Below are positions 51,873 to 61,763 of a DNA stretch of 64,000 nt, piece after piece (within the stretch, counting starts at the first letter, position 1; every line of letters begins with the position of its first letter). The notes under the pieces were generated by a model. That model ran no database searches. It had not been told where the DNA came from and saw nothing but the letters and a program-made list of their open reading frames with translations. Origin of the DNA: Treponema succinifaciens DSM 2489 (lineage in GTDB: Bacteria > Spirochaetota > Spirochaetia > Treponematales > Treponemataceae); NCBI RefSeq assembly GCF_000195275.1, contig NC_015385.1, forward strand, positions 992,001 to 1,056,000. The letters run 5' to 3'. The position numbers and the translations under genes were made by a program.

Positions 51873-52718
51873 ATGCAGCTGATTTATTCTTTTTTGGATT
51901 TTGTTTTTCCTTTTGAATGGCTGTCTCCTGCGTTTATGAAAAATGCTCTGATTGCCATTGTTATTGCAGGTCCGCTTTTTGGCGCTTTGGGAACTTATGT
52001 TGTTTCAAACAGGATGAGTTTTTTTAGCGATGCGATTGGGCATTCAGCTTTGACAGGAATTGCGATTGGCGTTCTTTTTGGAATTCACGATGTTACAATT
52101 TCTATGGTTTTGTTTTCGATGCTGCTCGGTTTTTCTATAATTATGGTCAAGTCAAAAGGAAAATCTTCCAGCGACACGATTATTGGGGTTTTTTCTTCAA
52201 CATCAGTTGCGCTTGGAATTGTGCTTTTGTCTGCCGGCGGAAATTTTTCAAAGTATCAAAAATATCTTGTGGGCGACATTCTTAGCATTCAGCCAAACGA
52301 AATTCTTTTTTTATTTTTCTGCGCAATTGCACTTCTTCTTGTTTGGATTTTTTTCTACAACAAAATGCTGATTGTTTCTCTTCATTCATCATTTGCAAAA
52401 AGTCGTGGAATAAAAACAGTTTTCATAGAACAAGTTTTTGCTTTGCTGACAGCTGCGATTGTTTCTGTCTGCATACGCTGGACCGGACTTCTTGTGATTA
52501 ACAGCATGCTTGTACTTCCGGCTGCTTCGGCTCGATTCGTGAGCAGAACTTCAAGACGCTATCTGATTGTTTCAGAATTGATTTCTCTTGCTGGCGGAAT
52601 TGCAGGACTTTGTTTTTCGTATTATACTGGATCGGCTAGCGGAGCTTCGATTGTTTTAGTAAACTCAGCATTTTTTTTAATTTGCTTTATAATTTCATTT
52701 TTGAAGAAGAATAGTTAA
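51873..52718 (+). CDS. znuB: Zinc/manganese ABC transporter permease
   Basis: A 281-residue ABC-3 family permease with about eight hydrophobic helices. LGTYVVSNRMSFFSDAIGHS and TGIAIGVLFG are the family's coupling-helix region. I start at ATG 51873, eight bases after GGAG; a GTG at 51864 overlaps that site. The gph gene follows after one base, so it may be co-transcribed. Confidence 0.92.
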   Translation: MQLIYSFLDFVFPFEWLSPAFMKNALIAIVIAGPLFGALGTYVVSNRMSFFSDAIGHSALTGIAIGVLFGIHDVTISMVLFSMLLGFSIIMVKSKGKSSSDTIIGVFSSTSVALGIVLLSAGGNFSKYQKYLVGDILSIQPNEILFLFFCAIALLLVWIFFYNKMLIVSLHSSFAKSRGIKTVFIEQVFALLTAAIVSVCIRWTGLLVINSMLVLPAASARFVSRTSRRYLIVSELISLAGGIAGLCFSYYTGSASGASIVLVNSAFFLICFIISFLKKNS

Positions 52719-52719
52719 A

Positions 52720-53367
52720 ATGACAAAAGCTGTAATTTTTGATTTGGATGGAACTCTCCTTAATACACTTGATGATTTGGCGGACAGTTGCAATGAAACT
52801 TTGCGCCAGATGAATTTTCCTTTGCGCTCGATAGATGAAATCCGGCAATTTGTTGGAAATGGAATCGCAAAACTTATGGAGCTTGCAATTCCTGATGGAA
52901 AAGAAAATCCTGAATATGAAAAATCAGTTTTATTAATGAAGGAGAACTATGAAAAAAATTGGCAGAACAAAACTCGGCCTTATGATGGAATTTTAGATTT
53001 GATTTCAACTTTGCATAGAATGGAAATAAAAACGGGAATTGTTTCGAACAAGCCTGACGCTCAAGTTAAAGAACTCGCGGAATATTATTTTTCTTCCAGC
53101 ATAAAACGAGAAACTGCGGTCGGAGATATTGAAGGAAGAAATAGAAAGCCCGCGCCGGATTCTGTTCTGGAAGTTATGCGGATTCTTGAAGTTGGCAAAA
53201 ATGAAACAGTTTATGTAGGTGATTCTGATGTTGATATAAAAACTGCAAAAAATGCGGGGATTCCTTGCATAAGTGTGACTTGGGGATTTAGAGATAGAAA
53301 TTTTCTTTTGAATTCTGGAGCGCAAAACCTTGCAGACAAACCTGAAGAAATTTTAAAATATTTATGA
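52720..53367 (+). CDS. gph: HAD hydrolase, phosphoglycolate phosphatase-like
   Basis: A 215-residue HAD-superfamily phosphatase. Motif I is IFDLDGTLLNT (nucleophile Asp8, acid Asp10), motif II Ser in GIVSNKPDAQV, motif III Lys in RKPAPDS and motif IV VGDSDVDIKTA. A cap domain of the Gph type lies between motifs I and II. Removes phosphate from phosphoglycolate or similar by-products. It overlaps mutS2 by four bases; phosphoglycolate arises during DNA repair, so the pairing is sensible. Confidence 0.88.
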   Translation: MTKAVIFDLDGTLLNTLDDLADSCNETLRQMNFPLRSIDEIRQFVGNGIAKLMELAIPDGKENPEYEKSVLLMKENYEKNWQNKTRPYDGILDLISTLHRMEIKTGIVSNKPDAQVKELAEYYFSSSIKRETAVGDIEGRNRKPAPDSVLEVMRILEVGKNETVYVGDSDVDIKTAKNAGIPCISVTWGFRDRNFLLNSGAQNLADKPEEILKYL

Positions 53368-55943
53368 GCGGTGAAAAAGATATTTTTCTGAAGGGGCAGG
53401 TTGCCCATGATTTTGATTTTTATAGAATAAGAGAAAAAGTTGCTTCTCTTGCGGTAAGTGAAGAAGGCAAATTTTTTTTGCTTTCAAGGGAAAGTTCTTC
53501 TGATATTGATAAAGTTTCAAAACTGAAATCTTTGGGACGTGAATGGAATAATTATTTAAATTCACGATTTCCTTCCGCATTGAAATCTTGGCCACCTGTA
53601 AAAGAAATTTTTTCAGTACTAAAAGTTGATGGAGCTTCTCTTTCACATGAGCAAATCTTTTCACTTGGACTTTTTTGCACTTACACTGATGAAACTTGCG
53701 GCTGCATAAAATCTGCTTCTCTTGAACTTGAAATTCCAGAGCTTTTTAAAATTGCGCAGTCAATGCCTTCGTTGGAAAACGCTAGAAATAAAATTTTTTC
53801 TGTTATCGATATTTCAACTGGTGAAATAAAAGATTTGCCAGCCATCAGGGAAATCAGAAAAAAAATTGCTTCGCTTCATAGAGAAATTGAATCTGCATTA
53901 AAAAAATATACTTCTGATTCAACATTGAATTCCGTATTGCAAAACAATGTTCCGGCGTTAAAAGCTGACCGTGAGCTTCTTGCAGTCCGTTCGGATCATA
54001 GAAACTATATTAAAGGAATTGTGCATGAAGTGAGCTCTTCCGGGCAAACTCTTTATATTGAGCCTGAAGAAATTGTGAGGGCAAACAATCAACTTGTTCA
54101 GGAAGAATTTAATTTGCAGGCTGAACTTAAAAAAATTTTTAAGGAACTTTCTGACAGTTTAAGAGAGTATTGTTCTGATTTTCTTTTATGCCATGATTCA
54201 ATGCTGCTGCTCGATTCAACTTGTGCTGCCGCAAAATATCAATCAGAAGTTCATGGAGTTTTTGCTGAAAATTATGATACTGAAAAAGAGTCGCCTTTGA
54301 TTTTAAATGCGCGCCATCCACTTTTGGCAGAAAAAGCTGTTCCTGTAACAATTAACTTTATGTTTGGAAAAAAAGTTATGATTATTACAGGACCGAACAC
54401 AGGTGGAAAAACTGTAACGTTAAAAACTGTCGCGCTTTTTTCATTGATGAATCAGGCCGGTTTTCCTATTCCTGCTGATGAAGGCACAAGGCTTCCTTTT
54501 TTCAATTCAATTTTTGCGGACATTGGAGATGAACAGTCAATCGATGAGTCTTTGAGCACTTTTTCTAGCCGCATGAAAAATATTGCGCTAGCCTTGGAAA
54601 ATGCCGATGAAAAAAGTCTTGTGCTGTTGGATGAGCTTGGAACAGGAACTGATCCTCTTGAAGGTGGTGCGATTGCCATGGCAGTTCTTGATTCTTTGCT
54701 TGAAAAAAATTCTTTTGTTCTTGTTACAACTCATCATGGAGTTTTAAAAAATTACGGATACACAAATTCAAAATGTGTTAATGCTTCTGTTGAATTCAAT
54801 TCAGAATCTTTGCGTCCGACTTATAAGCTTCTTGTTGGAGTGTCGGGTGAAAGCCATGCAATTGATATAGCTTTAAATTCCGGTTTGCCGCAAAATGTTG
54901 TTGAGCAGGCAAAAAGCTACATTTCAAATCAGCAGGCTGACGTGAGCTCTTTGATAAAAGGTTTGACAGAAAAACATATTGAACTTGAAGAGCTTATAAA
55001 AAAACAAAATGAAAAACAGAATGAGCTTTCTCTAAAAGAATTAAAAATCCATTCACGTGAAATAAAAATGCTTCAAAAAGAAATTGAGCTTAATCAGATT
55101 GAGCACTCGCAAAGTTCTGCGTTTTTGCAGGAAATGAGAAGTAATCTTGAAAATCTGGTTCGTGTTTTAAGGGAAGGTGAAATTACCCGTGAGAAAACTT
55201 TGAGTGTTAGAAAATTTATTTCTGATACAACAAAAGAAATTGACGAGCAGGAAGAAAATATAGAAGAGAAAAAACTTCTTTTGGAAAAAGAAATTTCTAA
55301 TCTTCAAAATGAAGAAAACAAAATTCTGCAAAATGGAATGCGACTTTCATCTCTAAAAGAAAAAAAATCTTTTTCTTCCAAAAACAAAAAATTAAAAAGC
55401 AGGCTTTCAAATTCTGAAGCATTGAAAAATGCCTCTGTTTTAAAAATTGAAAATTCAAATGAAAAGAAGTTCGAAAAAGAAGAACTATTAAAAGAAGGAG
55501 CAGAAGTTCTTGCAGGAAATGAAAAGCGAAAAGGTGTTCTTGTTAGAAAAGTTAAAAATGAAATCTGGCAAGTTCAGTTTGGTTCTATGAAAATGAATTT
55601 TCCGCAGAATCAAATTATTCCTCTGGAAAATAGAATTGTTGACAGAAGCGTTTCTGTTGTAATTGAACGTGATTCAAAAACTGAAAATAATAATGAAACT
55701 CCAAAATTTGAACTTAGACTTTTAGGGATGAGGTCGGGAGAAGCAATAAAATCACTTGAACACCAGCTTGATTTGTGCATGATTAACAATTTTAAAAAGT
55801 TTTCTGTTATCCATGGAAAAGGAAACGGAATATTGCAACAGGCTGTGAGTGATTATTTAAATCATTGTCCTTCTGTAAAGGAATTTTATTTTGCAAGACC
55901 AGAAGAGGGCGGAACTGGAAAAACTTACGTTGAGCTTTTTTAA
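53364..55943 (+). CDS. mutS2: Endonuclease MutS2
   Basis: An 859-residue MutS2. Walker A GPNTGGKT is at about residues 343-350, Walker B LVLLDELGTGTDPLEGGA near 415-432, H-loop VTTHHG. A coiled-coil of about 180 residues follows, then a C-terminal Smr nuclease domain with VIHGKGNGIL; the usual LDLRG is LRLLG here, so one Asp of the Smr motif is replaced. MutS2 splits collided ribosomes or suppresses homologous recombination, depending on species. Its end overlaps the convergent argR gene. Confidence 0.93.
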   Translation: MSGEKDIFLKGQVAHDFDFYRIREKVASLAVSEEGKFFLLSRESSSDIDKVSKLKSLGREWNNYLNSRFPSALKSWPPVKEIFSVLKVDGASLSHEQIFSLGLFCTYTDETCGCIKSASLELEIPELFKIAQSMPSLENARNKIFSVIDISTGEIKDLPAIREIRKKIASLHREIESALKKYTSDSTLNSVLQNNVPALKADRELLAVRSDHRNYIKGIVHEVSSSGQTLYIEPEEIVRANNQLVQEEFNLQAELKKIFKELSDSLREYCSDFLLCHDSMLLLDSTCAAAKYQSEVHGVFAENYDTEKESPLILNARHPLLAEKAVPVTINFMFGKKVMIITGPNTGGKTVTLKTVALFSLMNQAGFPIPADEGTRLPFFNSIFADIGDEQSIDESLSTFSSRMKNIALALENADEKSLVLLDELGTGTDPLEGGAIAMAVLDSLLEKNSFVLVTTHHGVLKNYGYTNSKCVNASVEFNSESLRPTYKLLVGVSGESHAIDIALNSGLPQNVVEQAKSYISNQQADVSSLIKGLTEKHIELEELIKKQNEKQNELSLKELKIHSREIKMLQKEIELNQIEHSQSSAFLQEMRSNLENLVRVLREGEITREKTLSVRKFISDTTKEIDEQEENIEEKKLLLEKEISNLQNEENKILQNGMRLSSLKEKKSFSSKNKKLKSRLSNSEALKNASVLKIENSNEKKFEKEELLKEGAEVLAGNEKRKGVLVRKVKNEIWQVQFGSMKMNFPQNQIIPLENRIVDRSVSVVIERDSKTENNNETPKFELRLLGMRSGEAIKSLEHQLDLCMINNFKKFSVIHGKGNGILQQAVSDYLNHCPSVKEFYFARPEEGGTGKTYVELF

Positions 55944-56410
55944 ATTTCAAGTTCTGGAATTTTTTCCTTTAGCTTTTCAAGAAAATTTTTCACCTGAACA
56001 CCTTCTCTAAGGCAGGCAAAAATGCAGTTTTCTCCTGCTATAGTTCCGATTATTTCATTGAGGTTCATTGCGTCAAGCGCGTTTGCAACACTGTCTCCGT
56101 GTCCGCCAAAAGTTTTTATTACAATTATATTTCCGCTGGCTTCAATGCTTACATATCCGCGCAAAAAATCTCGTATATAAATTTGCTCGCTTTCCTTTTC
56201 AATTTCATCTTCCGGGATTGTATAGACATATCCATTATGTCCGTCGCTTATTTTTCCAACTTTCATAAGCTTTAAATCTCTGGAAAGTGTTGCCTGCGTA
56301 ACTTCAAATCCTTCATTCTGCAGATAATTTAAAAGCTCATCCTGACTTTCTATTCTGTTGTTTTTTATTAATTTTCGAATTGTCTTTAGTCTCAAAATTC
56401 TGTCTTTCAA
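55940..56410 (-). CDS. argR: Arginine repressor
   Basis: A 156-residue ArgR. The N-terminal winged helix contains NEGFEVTQATLSRDLKLMKV (recognition helix with the SR pair), and the C-terminal hexamerisation/arginine-binding domain includes DAMNLNEIIGTIAGENCIF with the conserved GT-AG-D/E-T-like pattern. I start at TTG 56410, six bases after GAGG, which gives the family's normal length; a longer frame to 56539 would run through the promoter. An ARG box overlaps its promoter, so it represses itself, argG and probably argJBD. Confidence 0.92.
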   Translation of the reverse strand: MKDRILRLKTIRKLIKNNRIESQDELLNYLQNEGFEVTQATLSRDLKLMKVGKISDGHNGYVYTIPEDEIEKESEQIYIRDFLRGYVSIEASGNIIVIKTFGGHGDSVANALDAMNLNEIIGTIAGENCIFACLREGVQVKNFLEKLKEKIPELEI

Positions 56411-56432
56411 AATATACCTCGGAATATACACA

Positions 56433-56461
56433 AGTATGAATAAATATACATTTTGTGTCAA
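56433..56461 (-). promoter_or_regulatory. argR promoter with overlapping ARG box
   Basis: On the minus strand TTGACA (56461-56456) and CATACT (56438-56433), spacer 17. TGTATATTTATTCA (minus strand, 56450-56437) fills the spacer; it matches the argG box in 13 of 14 positions. Confidence 0.8.
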
Positions 56462-56471
56462 GGCCTTTTTT

Positions 56472-58877
56472 TTACAATGTTCCTTCAAATAAAATCTTTT
56501 TTCCTGATAGAATTTTGAGCGTTTTGCCATTCCATTCAATTGTTCCTTTTTTATTCGAAATCCTTTTGAATGCCTTGTTTTCTTTTAAATCAATTTCTGA
56601 AATTTCTTCGGAAATAAATTCTGCATTAAGCACTAATGGTGAAGCCTCAAAATTTTTCTTGTCATTTAAGAATTCTAAAATTTTTTTTGCGCTGTTTTTT
56701 AAAACTATAGTTACAACCGTTCCGTTTTTCGTTTTTAAATAATATGCCGGCAGATATGAAACATCGTTGAATTGCTCTATTGCAATATTGTTTTTGCTGA
56801 GTTCCATTTTCATTTTTCTAGGAAGCGAAACTTCATCAAAATATTCTGAAAAAGAATTTCTTAAATTCGGATTTAATGTGCTATATATTTCATTGTTGTC
56901 AAAATCTTGAATTAGTTTTTCGTAGTTTTCAATCCTAAGATCAATTAGCTCAATGACTCTTCTATAAACAAAATTTCTATATTGAACAAGTTCTTCAAAT
57001 GAAGAAAAATTTGTCGCAAGCAAATCTGCTCCGTAAGTTGAAAGCTGCTTTATTTTGGGAAAATTTATTTTATTCAAAAAAGTTATTGTTGTTATAAAAT
57101 CCAGCGCAGAATATCCCCATCTAGTATGCCGTGCAGTTTTTTTCAGTTCTTCAAATTGCTCTAAATCAGAGTTTAAAAGCTCTCTGTATTTTATGTTTTC
57201 ATTTATTTTGCTTTGAATAAGACTTCTTTCTTGTATTGAATAAGTTCGTCCTTGTTCAAGCAGCAGGTTTTCGTTTTTGAAATCTTTTAAAAGCGGCAAT
57301 GCGAATTCTGAAATTTTTGGAATTTCTTCAATTCCTTCCCGGGTCATCATAAAAATGTATTTTACAGATTTTGATGAAAATGGCTTTTTTAACAGCTTAG
57401 GTCTTTTCGTATTTATGCCGATTTCAAAATATTCTTTTGTGCCTTCTCCTGTAAATGCAAAAAGATTGTGGTTTTTATTTTTAAAAATTTCATCTATTAT
57501 TTTTTTGAATTCCCCGGAATAATTTTCAAGTTTAGATTCATCAAACTCTGCTGTTATGAAATAGTTTCTTGGAGTTCCGTCGAATCCAGGATTTTTTCTT
57601 TTTGGGTAAGTCCATTTTTCTAAAGGAAAAAGTGTGCACGAAAATGTTTGTTCTCCATCGCTGATTTCAAAAATGCATTTGTCCTCGCTCATCAATGAAA
57701 CGCCTTTTAAACTGCATTTGAAATTCTCTTTTGTTGAATCGCTTATTATGAGATTTCCTGTGTATGAAAATTCAGCTTCTTCGCCAAGCTCGTTTTTTGT
57801 TGAATCAAGAAAATCGCTTTCTTCTAAATAAATTTCTTTTTCAACAAATTTCCATTCAGAATCGAAAATGCTTTTTTCATAAAAACCTGTATTGCCGTCT
57901 TTGTCTGTTCCTGCAACTCTTAAAATTCTAGCACCGTTTCCTTGACCGTTTTGCGCAATGCTTATTATTTTTGAAAGTCTGCCTTTTCCTTCAATTTGAA
58001 TTTTTGGCTGCTCAAGCCATTCTTCTGCCGGTAATGCCCAGGGCGAATAGTTTGAAAAATAATTTTTACCTTTTTTCTTTTGCTCAAGCTTATCATAAGT
58101 ATACTGAAACCACATTGGATCGCAGCCCATTGTATCAAAATCTACAAGCCTTGTGTACATTGTTCCTTTTGCGCCGATTAAAAAAATTGTATCTGCGGAA
58201 GCGCTTAAGCTTTCTGAAATAAATCTTCCGTTTAGAGGAACTTGAATCTGTCGGCTAAAATCAGCAGGAAGACCACTGTCTGTAAATCTTATGTGCAGTC
58301 CGTCTTCTGTTAAAAAATAAATTGTCTCAAGTCCCATCGTTCCGTAGTGATGTTCGTTTCCGTAAATATCCGTATGGTACAAAACATCTTTTCTGCGACA
58401 GCCCATTGACCATGCCCGTTTATTTTTTGTGAATTCATCTTGCTTTAAAAATCCGTTTTCTCCTTTTGGAAAACCAAACGCTCTTTTCCATACAAAAGGA
58501 GATTCCGGCGCGCTTCTATCAAGGAAAGTTGTGTAAAGAATTCCGTTGTTGTCAAAAACATAAAGACTGTCTCCGTCTGCGGAAATTTCTGCAACTCGCT
58601 CTGGAATTGGAAATTCATCAAGCCCTGTTGTGTTCATTTTAGAATAGGGCAGCCCGGTTTTTAGAAAAAGTCTCCATTTTTTTTCGCTTGGCTTCTTTGC
58701 GTAAATTCTTCCGTCTACAATTGTAAAATCAAAATACTTGCAGTGAGACTGCGTCATTGTTCTTAAAAAAATTTCATCAGGAAGAAATCCGCTTGCATCT
58801 TGTGAATTTATTTTTAAATCTGAAATTAAAAAAATCGCTGCGATAAAAAATACTTTTTTTATATTGAAGAAATTCAT
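56472..58877 (-). CDS. Large secreted protein of unknown function
   Basis: An 801-residue protein with an N-terminal signal peptide (NIKKVFFIAAIFLISDLKIN). The first ~330 residues are rich in short beta motifs separated by Trp/Gly turns (for example VAEISADGDSLYVFDNNGIL), suggestive of a beta-propeller, and the last ~300 are helical. No catalytic motif is recognised. It stands alone; GGAG lies 13 bases before the ATG. Likely periplasmic or outer-surface, of a type I would expect to be limited to spirochaetes. Confidence 0.6.
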   Translation of the reverse strand: MNFFNIKKVFFIAAIFLISDLKINSQDASGFLPDEIFLRTMTQSHCKYFDFTIVDGRIYAKKPSEKKWRLFLKTGLPYSKMNTTGLDEFPIPERVAEISADGDSLYVFDNNGILYTTFLDRSAPESPFVWKRAFGFPKGENGFLKQDEFTKNKRAWSMGCRRKDVLYHTDIYGNEHHYGTMGLETIYFLTEDGLHIRFTDSGLPADFSRQIQVPLNGRFISESLSASADTIFLIGAKGTMYTRLVDFDTMGCDPMWFQYTYDKLEQKKKGKNYFSNYSPWALPAEEWLEQPKIQIEGKGRLSKIISIAQNGQGNGARILRVAGTDKDGNTGFYEKSIFDSEWKFVEKEIYLEESDFLDSTKNELGEEAEFSYTGNLIISDSTKENFKCSLKGVSLMSEDKCIFEISDGEQTFSCTLFPLEKWTYPKRKNPGFDGTPRNYFITAEFDESKLENYSGEFKKIIDEIFKNKNHNLFAFTGEGTKEYFEIGINTKRPKLLKKPFSSKSVKYIFMMTREGIEEIPKISEFALPLLKDFKNENLLLEQGRTYSIQERSLIQSKINENIKYRELLNSDLEQFEELKKTARHTRWGYSALDFITTITFLNKINFPKIKQLSTYGADLLATNFSSFEELVQYRNFVYRRVIELIDLRIENYEKLIQDFDNNEIYSTLNPNLRNSFSEYFDEVSLPRKMKMELSKNNIAIEQFNDVSYLPAYYLKTKNGTVVTIVLKNSAKKILEFLNDKKNFEASPLVLNAEFISEEISEIDLKENKAFKRISNKKGTIEWNGKTLKILSGKKILFEGTL

Positions 58878-58997
58878 TTTTAACTAATTCTCCAGAACTA
58901 AAAATTGTTCATTGTAAATTAAGATTTTAGCATTCTAGCATATAATTTTTTTTTTTGATATACTTGGATTTAAACCATTTTTTAAGAGGCTATCATC

Positions 58998-60587
58998 ATG
59001 TCAAATATTGCATGGAATAACTTAGACACATTGGAAAGCTTTAAAAAACTTCAGGCTTTAAAAGACTGTGTTTCAGTTGCAAAAGAGCTTTCAGGGGCAG
59101 AAGCTGCAAAGCGTGTCGCTGAATATTCAATTCCTATGGCAGACGGACTTGTTTACAATTATGCTGCAAAGCAAGTCAACTCAAAGATAATTTCAATTTT
59201 TGAAGAGCTTGTAAAAGAAAGCCAGCTTTTGGAAAAATTCGAAGCGTTGTACAACGGAGACGTAATCAATACTGGTGAGAAACGAATGGTTCTTCATCAG
59301 CTTCTTCGCGGACAGCTCGGAAAAGATGTCGTTGCCGACGGTGTTAACAAGCGTGATTTTTATATAAATGAACAGAAAAAAATTGCTGTCTTTGCTGAAA
59401 AAGTTCATTCTGGAAAAATCGTAAACGAGAAGGGTGAAAAATTTACTTCCGTTTGCCAGATTGGTATTGGTGGTTCAGACTTGGGACCTCGCGCAATTTA
59501 TCTTGCTCTTGAAAATTGGGCAAAGCAGACTGGAAATTTCAAAATGGATGCGCACTTCATTTCAAATGTTGATCCTGATGATGCGGCCTCTGTTCTTCAG
59601 TCTATAGATCTTTCAAAGACAATTTTTATTCTTGTTTCAAAGAGCGGAACAACACTTGAAACTTTGACAAATGAATCGTTTGTAAAAGACTTCTTGAAAA
59701 ATGCCGGTCTTGATCCAAGCAAGCACATGATTGCTGTAACAAGCGAAACTTCTCCGCTTGCAAAAAGCCCGGATTATCTTGAAGCGTTCTTTATGGACGA
59801 TTATATCGGCGGACGTTATTCTTCTTCATCTGGAGTCGGCGGAGCAATTTTAAGCCTTGCGTTTGGCTCTGAAGTTTTTGACGATTTCTTAAAAGGCGCG
59901 GCAGAGGAAGATAAGCTTGCAACTGAAAAAGATGTAAGAAAAAATGCTGCATTAATGGATGCGTTGATTGGAGTTTATGAGCGCAATGTTCAGGAATATC
60001 CTTCGACAGCAGTTCTTCCGTATTCACAGGCACTTTCAAGATTTCCTGCTCACCTTCAGCAGCTCGACATGGAATCTAACGGAAAAAGCGTAAACCGTTT
60101 TGGCGAAAAAATAAACTATGTAACAGGTCCTGTAATTTTCGGTGAGCCTGGTACAAACGGTCAGCATTCTTTTTATCAGCTGCTTCATCAGGGAACAAAT
60201 ATAATTCCGCTTCAGTTTATCGCATTTAAAGAAAATCAAACTGGAAAAGATGTTGTCATTCAAGATTCCACAAGCCAGACAAAACTTTGCGCAAATGTTG
60301 TAGCTCAGATTGTTGCTTTTGCCTGCGGAAAAAATGACGAGAATCCAAACAAATTCTTTGCCGGAGAACGTCCTTCTAGCTTGATTTACGGAAAGCAGGT
60401 TAGCCCGAAAACTCTTGGCGCGCTTTTGGCTCATTATGAAAACAAAGTTATGTTCCAGGGATTCCTTTGGAATGTAAACAGTTTTGACCAGGAAGGTGTT
60501 CAGCTCGGAAAAACTCTTGCAAAATCAGTTCTTTCAGGAAAAATGGAAGGCGCATTGAAAGCTTATGCAGAGCTTCTCATAAAGTAA
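58998..60587 (+). CDS. pgi: Glucose-6-phosphate isomerase
   Basis: A 529-residue Pgi interconverting glucose- and fructose-6-phosphate. GIGGSDLGPRAIYLAL, VSKSGTTLETL, GGRYSSSSGVGG and the C-terminal NVNSFDQEGVQLGK motif are all present. AAGAGG is ten bases before the ATG. It has its own terminator. With tpiA and the sucrose genes it completes part of upper glycolysis in this window. Confidence 0.97.
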   Translation: MSNIAWNNLDTLESFKKLQALKDCVSVAKELSGAEAAKRVAEYSIPMADGLVYNYAAKQVNSKIISIFEELVKESQLLEKFEALYNGDVINTGEKRMVLHQLLRGQLGKDVVADGVNKRDFYINEQKKIAVFAEKVHSGKIVNEKGEKFTSVCQIGIGGSDLGPRAIYLALENWAKQTGNFKMDAHFISNVDPDDAASVLQSIDLSKTIFILVSKSGTTLETLTNESFVKDFLKNAGLDPSKHMIAVTSETSPLAKSPDYLEAFFMDDYIGGRYSSSSGVGGAILSLAFGSEVFDDFLKGAAEEDKLATEKDVRKNAALMDALIGVYERNVQEYPSTAVLPYSQALSRFPAHLQQLDMESNGKSVNRFGEKINYVTGPVIFGEPGTNGQHSFYQLLHQGTNIIPLQFIAFKENQTGKDVVIQDSTSQTKLCANVVAQIVAFACGKNDENPNKFFAGERPSSLIYGKQVSPKTLGALLAHYENKVMFQGFLWNVNSFDQEGVQLGKTLAKSVLSGKMEGALKAYAELLIK

Positions 60588-60619
60588 GAGACAGTTTTCA
60601 AAACTTATCTGATTAAAAT

Positions 60620-60656
60620 GCCGGAAAATTTCATTGCGATTCTTCCGGCGTTTTTT
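60620..60656 (+). terminator. Rho-independent terminator of pgi
   Basis: GCCGGAA / TTCCGGC, 7-bp stem with a 16-base loop, then G and six T. It also lies at the end of the convergent tatD gene. Confidence 0.92.
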
Positions 60657-61548
60657 ATTTTTTCAGTTTGAAAAGCTCGCTGCAGTTGTCGTCTACAATT
60701 TTATTCAGCTTGTCTACGCTTAATCCTATTTTTTCAGAAATAAATTCGTAAGTGTATTTTATTAAAAGCGGATTATTTTCGCTTCCGCGCATCGGAACTG
60801 GCGCAAGATATGGAGAGTCTGTTTCAAGAAGAATTCTGTCTTTTGGAACATATTGCAAAAGTTCTATAAGCTCGTCCATTTTTGCTTTTTTTGTATATGT
60901 GGTTGCGCCTCCAAATGCAAGATACCAGCCCAAGTCAAGAAATGTTTTTGCCTCGCTAAGTCCGTAAGAAAAACAGTGGATAATTCCTCTGTTGTAATTT
61001 GCCGCGCGGAGCACATCGACCGTGTCTTCAAATCCGTCCCGTGAATGCACAATAAACGGAAGATCCAGTTCCTTTGCAAGTTCCAACTGCATTTCAAAAA
61101 GCTCTTTTTCGCCAAAGAACATTTCCTTGTCAAAGTCCGATTCGTTGCGTCCGTCTGGTCCGCTTGGATTCCAATGATGGTCAATTCCGCCTTCGCCAAT
61201 CGCCGCAAGATGAGATGAAAAGCAACTTGAACTTTCCTTGAATTCTTCAATGCTGTCCCTAAGCTCTTCCAGGCACGATTCTCTTTCCTTTATTGAATCT
61301 GGATCAGGCCAAATTCCTGAGCTAAAGAAAATCGATTTTTTCAGTTTGCTTTGCAGATTCACATCCGGAATTTCTTCCAGGCAGTTTTCAAGAATTTGCG
61401 CGCGCTCAGCCAAGTCCGAGCATTTTGTGCCAATGTCAAGCCCGAAATAAATTCTGTTTTTTGCCATCTGCTCAAGAATTTCAGTTCCGAATTCTTGTGA
61501 GTTATTTTCAACCAGATAATGAAAGTGAAAATGCGTGTCTGAAAACAT
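60655..61548 (-). CDS. tatD: TatD-family deoxyribonuclease
   Basis: A 297-residue metal-dependent hydrolase. SDTHFHFHY gives the HxH metal ligands, PFIVHSRDGFEDT and IHCFSYG further ligands, and LETDSPYLAP the final Asp. Members are 3'-exonucleases acting in DNA quality control. I start at ATG 61548 behind CGAGG; a longer frame would run into the tRNA gene. It is separated from the tRNA by a terminator, yet the start signal follows that T run immediately. Confidence 0.92.
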   Translation of the reverse strand: MFSDTHFHFHYLVENNSQEFGTEILEQMAKNRIYFGLDIGTKCSDLAERAQILENCLEEIPDVNLQSKLKKSIFFSSGIWPDPDSIKERESCLEELRDSIEEFKESSSCFSSHLAAIGEGGIDHHWNPSGPDGRNESDFDKEMFFGEKELFEMQLELAKELDLPFIVHSRDGFEDTVDVLRAANYNRGIIHCFSYGLSEAKTFLDLGWYLAFGGATTYTKKAKMDELIELLQYVPKDRILLETDSPYLAPVPMRGSENNPLLIKYTYEFISEKIGLSVDKLNKIVDDNCSELFKLKK

Positions 61549-61560
61549 TTCTAAACCTCG

Positions 61561-61593
61561 AAAAAAAAAGCAGCCTGAAGTTTTCAAGCTGCC
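61561..61593 (-). terminator. Terminator of the tRNA-Leu gene
   Basis: On the minus strand GCAGCTTGAA / TTCAGGCTGC form a 10-bp stem (one G-T) around AAC, followed by nine T. Confidence 0.9.
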
Positions 61594-61600
61594 TGCTGTT

Positions 61601-61688
61601 TGCCGGGAACCAGAATCGAACTGGCACGGCAGGTTAAATTGCCGAGGGATTTTAAGTCCCTTGTGTCTACCTATTCCACCATCCCGGC
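61601..61688 (-). tRNA. tRNA-Leu (anticodon UAA)
   Basis: An 88-base class-II tRNA. Acceptor GCCGGGA pairs with TCCCGGC; the anticodon arm GGGAC-TTAAAA-TCCC carries UAA; the long variable arm (CGGCA ... TGCCG) is typical of tRNA-Leu; the T arm has GTTCGATTC. The 3' CCA is not encoded (the gene ends GGCA followed by AACAG). Confidence 0.97.
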
Positions 61689-61698
61689 GACGCAAAAT

Positions 61699-61727
61699 AT
61701 TATATAGAATTCTAAAAGTTCTTTCAA
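61699..61727 (-). promoter_or_regulatory. Promoter of tRNA-Leu
   Basis: TTGAAA (61727-61722) and TATAAT (61704-61699) on the minus strand, spacer 17, ten bases before the tRNA 5' end. Confidence 0.85.
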
Positions 61728-61763
61728 CCGCAAAAACAGTTTCTGGCTGAATATATTCAAAAA

